Notes under the pieces: model-generated
Told to the model about the DNA's origin: nothing
Seen by the model: only the letters and a program-made list of their open reading frames with translations
Databases searched by the model: none
In this document: in pieces, positions 17,967 through 26,564 of the stretch
Layout: the number at the start of each line of letters is the position of its first letter
How positions within the stretch are numbered: the first letter of the stretch is position 1
Position numbers and translations under genes: made by a program
NCBI GenBank assembly: GCA_946184675.1
Contig: CAMHFW010000005.1
Span: 1-32,022 of the forward strand
Source of the DNA: an uncultured Clostridia bacterium
GTDB taxonomy: Bacteria > Bacillota > Clostridia > Lachnospirales > Lachnospiraceae
Direction: 5' to 3'
Length of the DNA stretch: 32,022 nt

Positions 17967-18569
17967 TTACGACTCCTCTTCCGCCGCCAGCACATACTGC
18001 TCGATCAGACTCCAGACATCATCCCGTCCGGCCTTGGTCAGAGCGGAATATGCCACTACAGGGGTCTCCTCTCCCAGCTGAAGTTTTTTCCGTATCCGGG
18101 CGATAGAAGCCTTTGCCTGACTGCGGCTGAGTTTATCCAGCTTGGTCGCTATGATAGCCGGATAAAAACCGTTATCCACAATCCAGTTATACATCTGTAC
18201 ATCATTGGCGGATGGCTCGTGCCGGATATCGACCAGCAAAAAGATCATGCGCAGCTGCGGTGAAAGCCGCAGATACCGTTCAATCATCTTGCCCCAGGAT
18301 GCCTTGACCGCCGGCGATACATTGGCAAAACCGTACCCCGGCAGGTCTACGATATACACTTCATCATTGATATTATAATAATTGATGGTCTGCGTCTTGC
18401 CGGGCTTCTGCGATACTTTCGCATAAGCCTTGCGGTTCATCAGCCCGTTGATCAGGGATGATTTTCCGACATTAGACTTGCCCGCAAACGCCACCTCAGG
18501 GAGCTTCGTTTCCGGCATGCTGCTTGTCACACCGCAGACGATCTCCAAGTCCACTTTCCTGATAACCAT
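17967..18569 (-). CDS. engB: Ribosome biogenesis GTP-binding protein YsxC/EngB
   Basis: Essential GTPase needed for late assembly of the large ribosomal subunit. Seen: G1 GKSNVGKSS (about 30-38), a conserved Thr-rich switch ([13 protein letters not shown]), G3 DLPGYG (about 75-80) and G4 TKLDKLSR. The track begins at 18668, inside lon, but the family N-terminus begins at the ATG at 18569 (MVIRKVDLE), giving 200 residues, the usual length. That ATG lies 1 nt after the lon stop, so translation is coupled. The lon-engB pairing is standard in Firmicutes. Confidence 0.96.
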   Translation of the reverse strand: MVIRKVDLEIVCGVTSSMPETKLPEVAFAGKSNVGKSSLINGLMNRKAYAKVSQKPGKTQTINYYNINDEVYIVDLPGYGFANVSPAVKASWGKMIERYLRLSPQLRMIFLLVDIRHEPSANDVQMYNWIVDNGFYPAIIATKLDKLSRSQAKASIARIRKKLQLGEETPVVAYSALTKAGRDDVWSLIEQYVLAAEEES

Positions 18570-18570
18570 A

Positions 18571-20931
18571 TCAGCCTTCCTGTGCCCCGGCCTGCTCTGC
18601 GGGCGCGGCCTCCGGCATCTTTTTGAGTGCTGCCTGCAGCACATCTTTAATCGTGCGGGCATACACAAAGCTCATGCCCTTGGTAATCTCTTTATCCAGC
18701 TCCCTGATGTCCCGGCGGTTTTTCTCCGGGACGATGACTGTGCGGATCCCTGCTGTCCGGGCCGCGATTGTCTTCTCCCGCAGACCTCCGATCGGAAGTA
18801 CCCTGCCCCGCAGGGTTATTTCACCTGTCATCGCAATATCTGCTTTGACCGGGATTCCGGTAATCGCAGAAATCATGGCTGTTGTCATGGTAATGCCGGC
18901 GGATGGTCCATCCTTGGGAACAGCCCCCTCCGGGATATGAATATGAATATCATGCTCCTCAAAGAAGGTAGGACTGATGCCATAAACAGCACTCATGGAA
19001 CGGATATAGCTGATACCGGCCATGGCAGACTCTTTCATAACGTCTCCCATCTGTCCGGTCAGTTCAAACTTGCCCTTGCCGGGCATAGTGCATACTTCTA
19101 CAGAGAGGGTCTCTCCGCCAACACTGGTCCAGGCCAGGCCCCGCACGATACCGACCTCGCTCCGTTCTCCTGCAAGATCAATGTCATATTTTTTCGGTCC
19201 TAGGAACTTGTCAATGTTCCGGTCCGTCACATGGACCGTTTTTCTGCCATTTTGCAGGATCATCCTGGCAGCCTTCCGGCAGCAGTCTCCGATGGCTCTC
19301 TCCAGATTTCTGACACCGGCTTCTCTTGTATAATAAATGATGATCGATTCCAGACCTTTGTCTGTCAGTGTGAACTGACGGGGCTTGAGGCCATTGGCGG
19401 CGATCTGCTTATCAATCAGATGCTCCCTGGCAATATGGAACTTTTCATTCTGCGTGTAGCTGCTGATCTCGATGACTTCCATACGGTCCAGCAGAGGACG
19501 GGGAATGGTATATGTGGTATTTGCCGTTGCTATGAAAAAGACATCTGACAAATCCAGAGGCAATTCCAGATAATTATCGCGGAAATTGACATTCTGCTCG
19601 GAATCAAGAACTTCCAGCAAAGCGGAGAAAGTATCTCCTTTGTTGTAATCCGCCCCGACCTTGTCAATCTCATCCAGCAGCATTACCGGATTCCGCACTC
19701 CAGCCTGACGCAGAGAAGTTGCGATACGGCCGGGCATGGCTCCGATGTAAGTTTTGCGGTGTCCGCGGATCTCAGCCTCATCATGAACGCCGCCAAGGCT
19801 CATGCGGACATACTTCTTTCCCAGAGCCCGGGCAACAGATCTGCCGATGGAGGTCTTGCCGGTTCCGGGAGGGCCTACCAGACACAGAATGGGCGTGTCG
19901 CCCTTCTTGCTGAGCATACGGACCGCAAGGTACTCCAGGATGCGCTCCTTCACCTTCTCCAGGCCGTAGTGATCCTCCCGCAGGATCCGCTCGGCTTTCT
20001 CAAAATCTTTATTGTCTGTGCTCTTCCGGCTCCAGGGAATCTCCAGGGCCGTTTCAATATAATTGCGGTATACCGCGCTCTCCGACGAATTAGGCGCGCA
20101 GGCCTTATATCTGGCCAGCTCTTTGCGAAGCTTCTCCTTTACAGGGGCAGGCGCACGCAGATGGGAAACTTTTTCCTCCAGCTCATCCGCCTCACTCAGG
20201 ACATCATCCCCAAGCTCTTCTCTGAGCTGTTTCATCTCCTCGCGGAGCACATACTCTCTCTGGTTCTTTTCCAGACGGACACGGACCTTCTGCTCGATCT
20301 CTTTGCGGAGGAGAATGGCCTCATATCCAAGGTTGAGCATCTTGCAGAGCTCCTCAAAGAAAACCTTGTAATCCCGGATTTCAAGCAGGGTCTGCTTATT
20401 TTCCCAGTCCGCCAGCATGTCAACTGCCGTATTGCCGGCCAGCTGTTCCAAAGTGGAAGATTCCTTCAGAATCCTGGCTACCGATGTATTAAACTTCACA
20501 TCCACCCGGACATATTTGACAATGATCGCTCTGAGAGTGGACGTCATCGCCTCTTTTTCTTTTTTGTCCAGGCCTGAATCTGTATTATCTGTATATACAA
20601 GTGCATCACAAACCATAAATGGCCATTTCTGGAGCACTTCGTCTATCTTTGCCGCATAGAGTCCTTCTGCTATAAAGCTTACTCCGCGCTGGCTCCTCTG
20701 GACATTACTGATCCGTGCTATGGTGCCGACAGCGCATAAATCATCTTTATCCAGATCCTGAGCTGCCGGATTTCTATAGGCAATAAACAGAGCTGTCTCA
20801 TTTTCCTGCATCGCCTTTTCCAGAGCGGAAACGGCCGCCTCATCCTCCAGTTCAATCCTTACTGTGGAATGAGGCAGGATCACGCTCATCAGGAGCGGGA
20901 TTACAGGCACTCTGATATTCATTTCATTCAT
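18571..20931 (-). CDS. lon: ATP-dependent protease La (Lon)
   Basis: Cytosolic AAA+ serine protease that removes misfolded and regulatory proteins. The 786-residue protein has the N-terminal substrate-binding domain (about 1-200), a coiled coil (about 205-265), the AAA+ module with Walker [10 protein letters not shown] (about 353-361) and Walker B LLDEIDK, and a C-terminal protease domain with the catalytic Ser in PKDGPSAG (about 677) and Lys in GGLREK (about 720). AAGGGAG sits 9 nt before the first ATG. It begins 20 nt after clpX. No heat-shock operator was recognised in front of it. Confidence 0.98.
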   Translation of the reverse strand: MNEMNIRVPVIPLLMSVILPHSTVRIELEDEAAVSALEKAMQENETALFIAYRNPAAQDLDKDDLCAVGTIARISNVQRSQRGVSFIAEGLYAAKIDEVLQKWPFMVCDALVYTDNTDSGLDKKEKEAMTSTLRAIIVKYVRVDVKFNTSVARILKESSTLEQLAGNTAVDMLADWENKQTLLEIRDYKVFFEELCKMLNLGYEAILLRKEIEQKVRVRLEKNQREYVLREEMKQLREELGDDVLSEADELEEKVSHLRAPAPVKEKLRKELARYKACAPNSSESAVYRNYIETALEIPWSRKSTDNKDFEKAERILREDHYGLEKVKERILEYLAVRMLSKKGDTPILCLVGPPGTGKTSIGRSVARALGKKYVRMSLGGVHDEAEIRGHRKTYIGAMPGRIATSLRQAGVRNPVMLLDEIDKVGADYNKGDTFSALLEVLDSEQNVNFRDNYLELPLDLSDVFFIATANTTYTIPRPLLDRMEVIEISSYTQNEKFHIAREHLIDKQIAANGLKPRQFTLTDKGLESIIIYYTREAGVRNLERAIGDCCRKAARMILQNGRKTVHVTDRNIDKFLGPKKYDIDLAGERSEVGIVRGLAWTSVGGETLSVEVCTMPGKGKFELTGQMGDVMKESAMAGISYIRSMSAVYGISPTFFEEHDIHIHIPEGAVPKDGPSAGITMTTAMISAITGIPVKADIAMTGEITLRGRVLPIGGLREKTIAARTAGIRTVIVPEKNRRDIRELDKEITKGMSFVYARTIKDVLQAALKKMPEAAPAEQAGAQEG

Positions 20932-20951
20932 GCAAAGTCTCCCTTTCCGGG

Positions 20952-22250
20952 TTATGCTATCTCATTATGTCCGCTGATTCTTCTGCGCAAACCTGCTGCG
21001 TCGCTGCCGTCTGCGCCATGCTCGAGCAGGGGAGCTGCCGTGCCGGCCACTACATCCTTTGTGATGATGCAGCGGGTTACTGTCTCATCAGAGGGGATTG
21101 TGAACATGATATCCATCAGGATATCCTCTACAATCGCGCGAAGTCCTCTGGCACCGGTATTTCTGGCTGCAGAGAGTCTGGCGATCTCCCGGATCGCTTC
21201 TTCCTCAAATACCAGATCTACCCCGTCCATCTCAAAGAGTTTCTGGTACTGTTTGATGATGGCGCTCTTAGGCTCAGTCAGTACGCGGACCAGCATATCC
21301 ACATCGAGCTGGTCGAGGGAAACGCTGACCGGCACACGGCCTACAAACTCCGGAATCAGACCGAACTTTACAAAGTCCTGCGGAAGTGCCTGACTCATCA
21401 GTTCGCCAATCCTCTTATCTGTCTCATCCACGCGGATATTAGCTCCAAAACCGATCGAATGGCCGCCGATTCTGGCGTCTACGATCTTTTCCAGGCCGTC
21501 AAATGCTCCGCCGCAGATGAAAAGGATATTGGTAGTGTCGATCTGGATCAGCTGCTGGTGGGGATGCTTTCTCCCGCCCTGAGGAGGCACGGAGGCCACA
21601 GTACCCTCCAGGATCTTGAGCAGAGCCTGCTGCACGCCTTCCCCGGATACGTCTCTGGTAATGGATACATTTTCCGATTTTTTAGAGATCTTGTCGATCT
21701 CATCGATATATACGATTCCTCTCTGGGCGCGCTCGATATCATAATCCGCCGCCTGGATCAGCTTCAGGAGAATGTTTTCCACATCCTCGCCGACATAACC
21801 TGCCTCTGTCAGAGAAGTCGCGTCAGCGATTGCGAAAGGCACGCCAAGGATTTTTGCCAGAGTCTGCGCGAGCAGAGTCTTGCCGGAGCCTGTCGGTCCG
21901 ACCATGAGGATGTTGCTCTTCTGCAGTTCCACATCAGACTGCACATCAGACATAATTCTCTTATAATGGTTGTAAACAGCCACAGAAAGGGCCTTTTTCG
22001 CCTTCTCCTGGCCGATGACATATTCATCCAGAAAAGCCTTGAGCTCTATGGGCTTGATCAGATTGACATCCTGCTGGCCAAAGCTCAGCTCTTCCCTCAT
22101 TTCCTCGTCGAGGATGGAATTGCAGACACCGACGCACTCATCGCAGATATAGACATTGGGGCCGGCCAGAAGCTTGTGGACCTGGGCCTTTGTCTTTCCG
22201 CAGAAGGAACATCTGGGTACCTGTTTTTTTTCGTCATTACGACTTGCCAT
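20952..22250 (-). CDS. clpX: ATP-dependent Clp protease ATP-binding subunit ClpX
   Basis: AAA+ unfoldase that feeds tagged proteins into ClpP. Seen: the N-terminal zinc-binding domain with four cysteines (CSFC at 14-17, CDEC at 36-39), Walker A GPTGSGKT (about 118-125), Walker B IDEIDK (about 182-187), and the IGF loop in [10 protein letters not shown] that docks into ClpP. The 432-residue length is normal. It lies 46 nt after clpP and 20 nt before lon in one operon. Confidence 0.98.
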   Translation of the reverse strand: MASRNDEKKQVPRCSFCGKTKAQVHKLLAGPNVYICDECVGVCNSILDEEMREELSFGQQDVNLIKPIELKAFLDEYVIGQEKAKKALSVAVYNHYKRIMSDVQSDVELQKSNILMVGPTGSGKTLLAQTLAKILGVPFAIADATSLTEAGYVGEDVENILLKLIQAADYDIERAQRGIVYIDEIDKISKKSENVSITRDVSGEGVQQALLKILEGTVASVPPQGGRKHPHQQLIQIDTTNILFICGGAFDGLEKIVDARIGGHSIGFGANIRVDETDKRIGELMSQALPQDFVKFGLIPEFVGRVPVSVSLDQLDVDMLVRVLTEPKSAIIKQYQKLFEMDGVDLVFEEEAIREIARLSAARNTGARGLRAIVEDILMDIMFTIPSDETVTRCIITKDVVAGTAAPLLEHGADGSDAAGLRRRISGHNEIA

Positions 22251-22296
22251 ACTATCTCTTCTCCCTGTTGTCTGTCATAATATGCAAAACATATGA

Positions 22297-22893
22297 TCAG
22301 ATTCTCTTTGCAACAACCTCATCGATGATGCCGTACGCTTTTGCCTCTTCTGAGGTCATATAGAAATCTCTTTCCACATCGCGCGCGATCTTTTCCAGCG
22401 GCTGATGGGTATTCTGCGCGAGCAGCTGGTTGAGTACTCCCTTGGTGTGCTCGATATTTCTGGCCAGGATCTCCATATCTGCCGCCTGTCCGTAGGTATA
22501 TCCGGAAATAGACGGCTGGTGGATCATGATTTCAGAATGGGGCAGAGCAAATCTCTTTCCGGGAGCACCGCCTGCCAGAAGGAATGCGCCCATGCTGGCT
22601 GCAAGTCCCATGCAGATCGTGGAAACATCACACTTTACATACTGCATGGTATCATAGATGGCCAGACCTGCAGAGACAGAACCGCCAGGGCTGTTGATAT
22701 AGAGCAAAATATCTTTGTCAGGTCCTTCTGACTCCAGGAAAAGAATCTGGGAAACGACCAGGCTGGCTGTTACATCTGTCACAGGCTCACCCAGAAAAAT
22801 GATTCTCTCCTTAAGCAGGCGCGAATAAATGTCATAGGCCCGCTCGCCCATGCTTGACTTTTCAATGACTGTAGGCACTAAACTCATACTCAT
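22297..22893 (-). CDS. clpP: ATP-dependent Clp protease proteolytic subunit ClpP
   Basis: Tetradecameric serine protease that degrades substrates delivered by ClpX. The catalytic triad is complete: Ser about 100 ([13 protein letters not shown]), His about 125 (HQPS) and Asp about 176 (ERDFYMT). The 198-residue length is typical. Two in-frame ATGs occur 6 nt apart (MSM); AAGGAAG lies about 5 nt before the first, which I keep. The 125-nt region before it holds two hairpins. The partner unfoldase clpX follows directly. Confidence 0.97.
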   Translation of the reverse strand: MSMSLVPTVIEKSSMGERAYDIYSRLLKERIIFLGEPVTDVTASLVVSQILFLESEGPDKDILLYINSPGGSVSAGLAIYDTMQYVKCDVSTICMGLAASMGAFLLAGGAPGKRFALPHSEIMIHQPSISGYTYGQAADMEILARNIEHTKGVLNQLLAQNTHQPLEKIARDVERDFYMTSEEAKAYGIIDEVVAKRI

Positions 22894-22909
22894 TCACTTC
22901 CTTAATAAG

Positions 22910-22965
22910 ACGATACAAGGCCGACAGCCTGCGCTGCGCGCATGCCTGCCAGCCTGATGTATCGT
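22910..22965 (-). promoter_or_regulatory. Imperfect hairpin in the clpP leader
   Basis: ACGATACA (22910-22917) and TGTATCGT (22958-22965) are perfect reverse complements, and the AGGC/GCCT bases inside extend the stem with an internal mismatch. The structure ends just before the clpP Shine-Dalgarno, so it could affect stability or translation of clpP mRNA; it has no U-run and is not a standard terminator. Confidence 0.45.
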
Positions 22966-22980
22966 AATTGTCATGAACAT

Positions 22981-23008
22981 GGATGCGTTATGGAGCATCC
23001 TGTTTTTT
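22981..23008 (+). terminator. Terminator-like hairpin oriented against the genes, after tig
   Basis: GGATGC-GTTATGGA-GCATCC is followed on the plus strand by TGTTTTTT, the form of a Rho-independent terminator reading rightward. On the minus strand, in which tig and clpP are transcribed, no U-run follows. It could stop antisense transcripts from entering tig or protect the 3' end of tig mRNA. Confidence 0.4.
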
Positions 23009-23018
23009 ACTGTTTGGA

Positions 23019-24326
23019 TTATTCAGCATCCTCTGCCTTGGGAGCAACCTCTGCTGCAGCATCCGTTACAAAACGGAGTGCCTTCTGTGCAACATAATCT
23101 CCCTTCATGGCTGCCATGGAGTTATTATCAAAGAGCTCTTTGAGCTTATCAACCTGCATGTTGTTCTGCTCAGCGAGCTTCTCAAACTCTGCCTCCATCT
23201 CCTCATCTGTCATCTCAATGCCTTCAGCCTCAGCAATAGCCTGAAGAACGAGGCTTGTCTGAATATTCTTGAGGGCCGGATCCATAACAGGGCTCAGAGC
23301 ATCCTCTCTGGACATGCCGGTGTACTGCATATACTGCTGCAGGCCGATACCCATCTGAGAAGTGTAGCGCTCTAAGAGCTCTTCTGCGGCAGACTCAACC
23401 ATAACCTGAGGAATGTCCATCTCGGAATTCTCAATGATCATATCAACGAGCTTCTGCTGCTTAGCTTCCAGAGCTGCCTTCTCTTTTCTCTCGCGGATCT
23501 GCTTCTCCAGATCAGCCTTATACTCATCCAGTGTATCAAACTCAGAAACATCCTGAGCAAAATCATCATCGATCTCGGGAAGCTCTGTATGCTTTACTTC
23601 ATGCACCTTTACCTGGAATACGGCAGCCTTGCCTGCAAGCTCCTCTGCGTGATACTCTTCAGGGAAAGTAACCTCAACCTTGACATCATCGCCTGCCTTG
23701 GCGCCAATCAGCTGATCCTCAAATCCTGGAATGAAAGCACCGGAGCCAAGCTTTAAGGAATGGTTCTCAGCGGAACCGCCCTCAAACTCCTCACCATCAA
23801 CCGTGCCGACATAATCGATCACAACGGTGTCATCCTTCTCAGCGGGAGTCTCGATGGAGATCTCACGGCCATTCTGTTTCTGTACGCTGGCCAGCTCTGC
23901 ATCAACATCCTCTGCTGTTACAGTAATCTCCTCAGCCTCTACCTCAAGACCCTTGTACTGGCCAAGAGTGACCTCGGGCTTGGTTGCCACTTCTGCTGTA
24001 TAGATAAAATCCTCGCCCTTCTCAATCTTAACAAGATCAAAAGCCGGCATGGAAGTCACGGTAAGATCTTCCAGCTGCTCCAGAGCCTCGGGATAAGTCG
24101 TATTTACCAGCTCGTTGGCTGCATCCTCATAAAAAATCTCAGCGCCGTAAAGCTTCTCAGCAAGTTTCTGAGGAACCTTTCCCTTGCGGAAACCGGGGGC
24201 TGTGATATTCTTTCTCATTTTTACATAGGCATTTGTGATTGCCTGATCCAGACGGTCAGCACCAACGGTGATCGTCAGTTTTGCCATGTTATGCTCCAGT
24301 TTTTCAACACTTACCTGTACACTCAT
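23019..24326 (-). CDS. tig: Trigger factor, ribosome-associated chaperone
   Basis: Peptidyl-prolyl isomerase and chaperone that binds nascent chains at the ribosome exit. The 435-residue protein has the N-terminal ribosome-binding domain with the GFRKGKVP signature loop (about 45-52), a central FKBP-type domain (DDTVVIDYVGTVDGEEFEGGSAENHSLKLGSGAFIPGFEDQLIGAKAGD, about 163-211) and a long acidic helical C-terminal domain. AAGGAGGA precedes the ATG. A strong promoter and a leader hairpin lie upstream. It is the first gene of the tig-clpP-clpX-lon-engB group, an order known from Firmicutes. Confidence 0.98.
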   Translation of the reverse strand: MSVQVSVEKLEHNMAKLTITVGADRLDQAITNAYVKMRKNITAPGFRKGKVPQKLAEKLYGAEIFYEDAANELVNTTYPEALEQLEDLTVTSMPAFDLVKIEKGEDFIYTAEVATKPEVTLGQYKGLEVEAEEITVTAEDVDAELASVQKQNGREISIETPAEKDDTVVIDYVGTVDGEEFEGGSAENHSLKLGSGAFIPGFEDQLIGAKAGDDVKVEVTFPEEYHAEELAGKAAVFQVKVHEVKHTELPEIDDDFAQDVSEFDTLDEYKADLEKQIRERKEKAALEAKQQKLVDMIIENSEMDIPQVMVESAAEELLERYTSQMGIGLQQYMQYTGMSREDALSPVMDPALKNIQTSLVLQAIAEAEGIEMTDEEMEAEFEKLAEQNNMQVDKLKELFDNNSMAAMKGDYVAQKALRFVTDAAAEVAPKAEDAE

Positions 24327-24357
24327 GATAGTAATATCCTCCTTAATCTATGGCAAA

Positions 24358-24376
24358 ACAGGCGCACTGCGCCTGT
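24358..24376 (-). promoter_or_regulatory. Leader palindrome upstream of tig
   Basis: ACAGGCGCA and TGCGCCTGT form a near-perfect palindrome around one central base, followed in the direction of transcription by TTTTG. It lies in the predicted tig 5' leader, about 30 nt before the start codon. It could be an attenuator stem, an mRNA stabiliser or an operator. Confidence 0.45.
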
Positions 24377-24400
24377 CTATGCACAAACTCACACCATATA

Positions 24401-24429
24401 AGTATATTATAGGAAATTCCGCTTGTAAA
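24401..24429 (-). promoter_or_regulatory. Sigma-A type promoter of tig
   Basis: TTTACA (-35, 24424-24429) and TATACT (-10, 24401-24406) on the minus strand are 17 bp apart, in an AT-rich intergenic region. The predicted leader is roughly 65-70 nt. No CtsR- or HrcA-type operator was recognised nearby. Confidence 0.7.
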
Positions 24430-24478
24430 TACTTGTTCCGCGAATTTTTTAAATATTTCATAAAATATTAATTCAAAA

Positions 24479-25351
24479 TCAGCCGTTCTGCGCCTGCGCC
24501 TGCCGGTTGTTGACGATAAACATCATCACCGACATGGTCAGTATGATGACATATCCGATCATGCTGATGAAGTCGGGAAGTTCTCCGAAAAAGACAGCGC
24601 TCCAGATAGCCGCGAAAAATACCAGGGAATAATCGTAGATAGATACTTCCCTTGCCGGCGCATAGGTGTAGGCCGCCGTGATGCCAAACTGTCCCCCGGC
24701 TGCGCCGGCGCCGGCCCCGAGTAAGATCAGAAACTGCGTCAGACTCATGGGCTGGAAGAAAAAGAGCATGTAGGGCAGGGATGCCAGGCAGGAAAAGACG
24801 GAAAAGAAAAAGACGATCATGGGGCCTCTTTCTCCCCGCAGTCCCAGATGGCGGACACAGGTATAAGCACCGCCGGCACTCATACCGCCGATGGCCCCGC
24901 AGACAGCCGGGAAAACAGCCGTAAAATCAAAAGTCGGCTTGATGATCAGAAGGCTGCCGAAAAATGCCGCGGCAATACTGAAAACCTGCAGAGGCGTCAG
25001 CTTCTCCTTCAGAAACAGGTAGGAAAAGAGCAGGGTAAAAAAGGGCGAAAGCTTATTGAGCATGGAGGCGTCCGGCAGTACCATATTGCTCAGTGCATAA
25101 AAGTTGCAGAAAATGCCGATTGTGCCCAGTGCAGACCGAAGCAGCAGAAAAGGAAGGTTTTTCTTCTGGAAAGAAAAACCTCCGCCGCTTCTTTTTAATA
25201 TAACAAATGCGATCACTGCTGCCACGATATTCCGGAAAAAGCTTTTCTCGATCGGCGGCAGATCTCCCGCCAGCTTGACGCAAAGATTCATGATGGAAAA
25301 GCTGAAAGCAGAAAAAAGAATACAGAGGACTGCCTTATATTTCTGGTTCAT
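24479..25351 (-). CDS. EamA/DMT-family transporter
   Basis: Inner-membrane transporter of the drug/metabolite superfamily, 290 residues with about 10 hydrophobic helices in two EamA repeats (first about 5-135, second about 145-280). The N-terminal SFSIMNLCVKLAGDLPPIEKSFFRNIVAAVI and the SPFFTLLFSYLFLKEKLTPLQVFSIAAAFFGSLLIIKP stretch are typical of EamA proteins. The substrate is not readable. Its ATG overlaps the CYTH gene's TAA by 1 nt, so it is the last gene of the MurT-like operon. No clear terminator follows; the tig promoter starts about 50 nt on. Confidence 0.9.
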   Translation of the reverse strand: MNQKYKAVLCILFSAFSFSIMNLCVKLAGDLPPIEKSFFRNIVAAVIAFVILKRSGGGFSFQKKNLPFLLLRSALGTIGIFCNFYALSNMVLPDASMLNKLSPFFTLLFSYLFLKEKLTPLQVFSIAAAFFGSLLIIKPTFDFTAVFPAVCGAIGGMSAGGAYTCVRHLGLRGERGPMIVFFFSVFSCLASLPYMLFFFQPMSLTQFLILLGAGAGAAGGQFGITAAYTYAPAREVSIYDYSLVFFAAIWSAVFFGELPDFISMIGYVIILTMSVMMFIVNNRQAQAQNG

Positions 25352-25806
25352 TACATATCCTCTTTCCCGTGTCTGCTCAGCCAGGAATTGTGGTAGCGTC
25401 TGTCATAGGTAACTTCCTCTCCCATCCATTCCGGCGGGAGAAAAGCCCCGGCGCTTTCCAGATCCGGGAACTCGACCTCCGCGATCACAAGTCCCTCCCA
25501 GACCCCCTCAAAAACATCCAGCTCGGCTGTATATCTGTCAAGCGGTATCATATATCTTTTTTTGCTGATCACAGTGCCGTCTGCCTTGGCCAGCAGATGA
25601 CGATAGGACGTTTCATCCAGAGGATGCTCATGCTCCTGGCGTGCCATCATTCCGCCGCCCTTATAAGTCAGCCAGAAGTTGTCATTATCCCTGCGCACCC
25701 GCACTACCGGACTGATACACAGATATCCCTGCTCAATCTTCCGGCAGGGATACTGCTCCAGATCAGCAGGCATCCGGGCGACGAGGAACTTTCTCTCGAT
25801 CTCCAC
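25351..25806 (-). CDS. CYTH domain protein (triphosphate tunnel metalloenzyme fold)
   Basis: The protein begins with MEIERKFLV, the ExExK signature of CYTH proteins, which bind triphosphates with divalent metals in an eight-stranded tunnel. Further family features: basic and acidic strand motifs VVRVRRDNDNFWLTYKG, ISKKRYMIPL, AELDVFEGVWEGLVIAEVEF and the C-terminal VTYDRRYHNSWLSRHG. The 151-residue size fits the short CYTH group, several of which hydrolyse inorganic triphosphate or nucleoside triphosphates. The start is GTG with AGGAGG 8 nt upstream. The gene lies between the GatD-like and EamA genes; the link to the amidation-like pair is unknown. Confidence 0.9.
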   Translation of the reverse strand: MEIERKFLVARMPADLEQYPCRKIEQGYLCISPVVRVRRDNDNFWLTYKGGGMMARQEHEHPLDETSYRHLLAKADGTVISKKRYMIPLDRYTAELDVFEGVWEGLVIAEVEFPDLESAGAFLPPEWMGEEVTYDRRYHNSWLSRHGKEDM

Positions 25807-25829
25807 GAGGTAAGCCTCCTTTTATGCTC

Positions 25830-26564
25830 TTACAAATCTACTTTTCTCTTAGGATCATGGAATTCCGGGAGACGTTTTTCATAGGCTGCCACTGCCACTT
25901 CCTCAAAGGCCAGGGTCACATCTCCCGCTCCAGCAAGCCGCAGCAGGTATTTGGCAAAATACGGATTCATGATCAGGATAGGACCGGTCAGGTATGTTCC
26001 AAAGAAATTGCCCATCCGGATACCCTCCTGGTCAAAGGCCTTATTCAAGCCATAACCGCGGATCTTCCGGAAACAGTAACCTTCCGCCTTGTCAGCGTAG
26101 GTCTGCGTAAACTGGCTCTTAAAGCCAATGATTTCCATGTCCTTTCCTGTGTCGTCTGTCAGTGTCCCCAGAAACATGGAATTGTGGCGCTGCATCATGC
26201 GGCGGACAGCATATCCCTCATAAAGACCCAGACAGGGAATCCGGCTGCCGTCATCCTTTTCGATATAGGAACCAAATACTTCAAAGGCATTACCTGTAAA
26301 AAGCATGACTTTGCCGGCATCAATCAGCTGACGGAGCCTGTCTGTATAAGGACGAAGTCTGTCTATGACATACTCCTGCTCCTTCTCGGGCATGGCTCCC
26401 ATATAGATCATATCCACATCTTCCGTCACAAAGCGCGGCGTCTCATTCAGGGAAGTATAGATAAACTCTGCCTGTCCCTGCAGGCTTTTCTCCAGGTATG
26501 TGACATTAAACCTGTCACCGTAGAGGTTGCAGGCTTCTGTGTAAAGTGCTTCGATTTTAATCAT
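25830..26564 (-). CDS. GatD-like class I glutamine amidotransferase-fold protein lacking catalytic Cys and His
   Basis: In Gram-positive bacteria GatD releases ammonia from glutamine for MurT, which amidates D-Glu of lipid II. This 244-residue protein has the GatD fold pattern: CNLYGDRFNVTYLEKSL near the N-terminus and a C-terminal NFFGTYLTGPILIMNPYFAKYLL matching the NxxGTYLHGPLLxxNP motif. But the nucleophile elbow, normally xCGGYQ, reads LFTGNAFEVFG with Thr at about residue 90, and the catalytic His position in GTYLHG is Thr (about 193). Both codons (ACA, ACC) are clear in the DNA. Glutaminase activity is therefore unlikely. The reading frame is otherwise intact and overlaps the MurT-like gene by 4 nt, suggesting a maintained complex with another role. 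Confidence 0.85.
   Translation of the reverse strand: MIKIEALYTEACNLYGDRFNVTYLEKSLQGQAEFIYTSLNETPRFVTEDVDMIYMGAMPEKEQEYVIDRLRPYTDRLRQLIDAGKVMLFTGNAFEVFGSYIEKDDGSRIPCLGLYEGYAVRRMMQRHNSMFLGTLTDDTGKDMEIIGFKSQFTQTYADKAEGYCFRKIRGYGLNKAFDQEGIRMGNFFGTYLTGPILIMNPYFAKYLLRLAGAGDVTLAFEEVAVAAYEKRLPEFHDPKRKVDL

Noticed and set aside
20967-22280. 437-residue plus-strand ORF
   Set aside because: Antisense shadow of clpX, which has all its motifs in the minus frame.
20932-24478. CtsR or CIRCE heat-shock operators around tig, clpP, clpX and lon
   Set aside because: No GGTCAAA direct repeats or CIRCE inverted repeat were recognised by eye in the intergenic regions.
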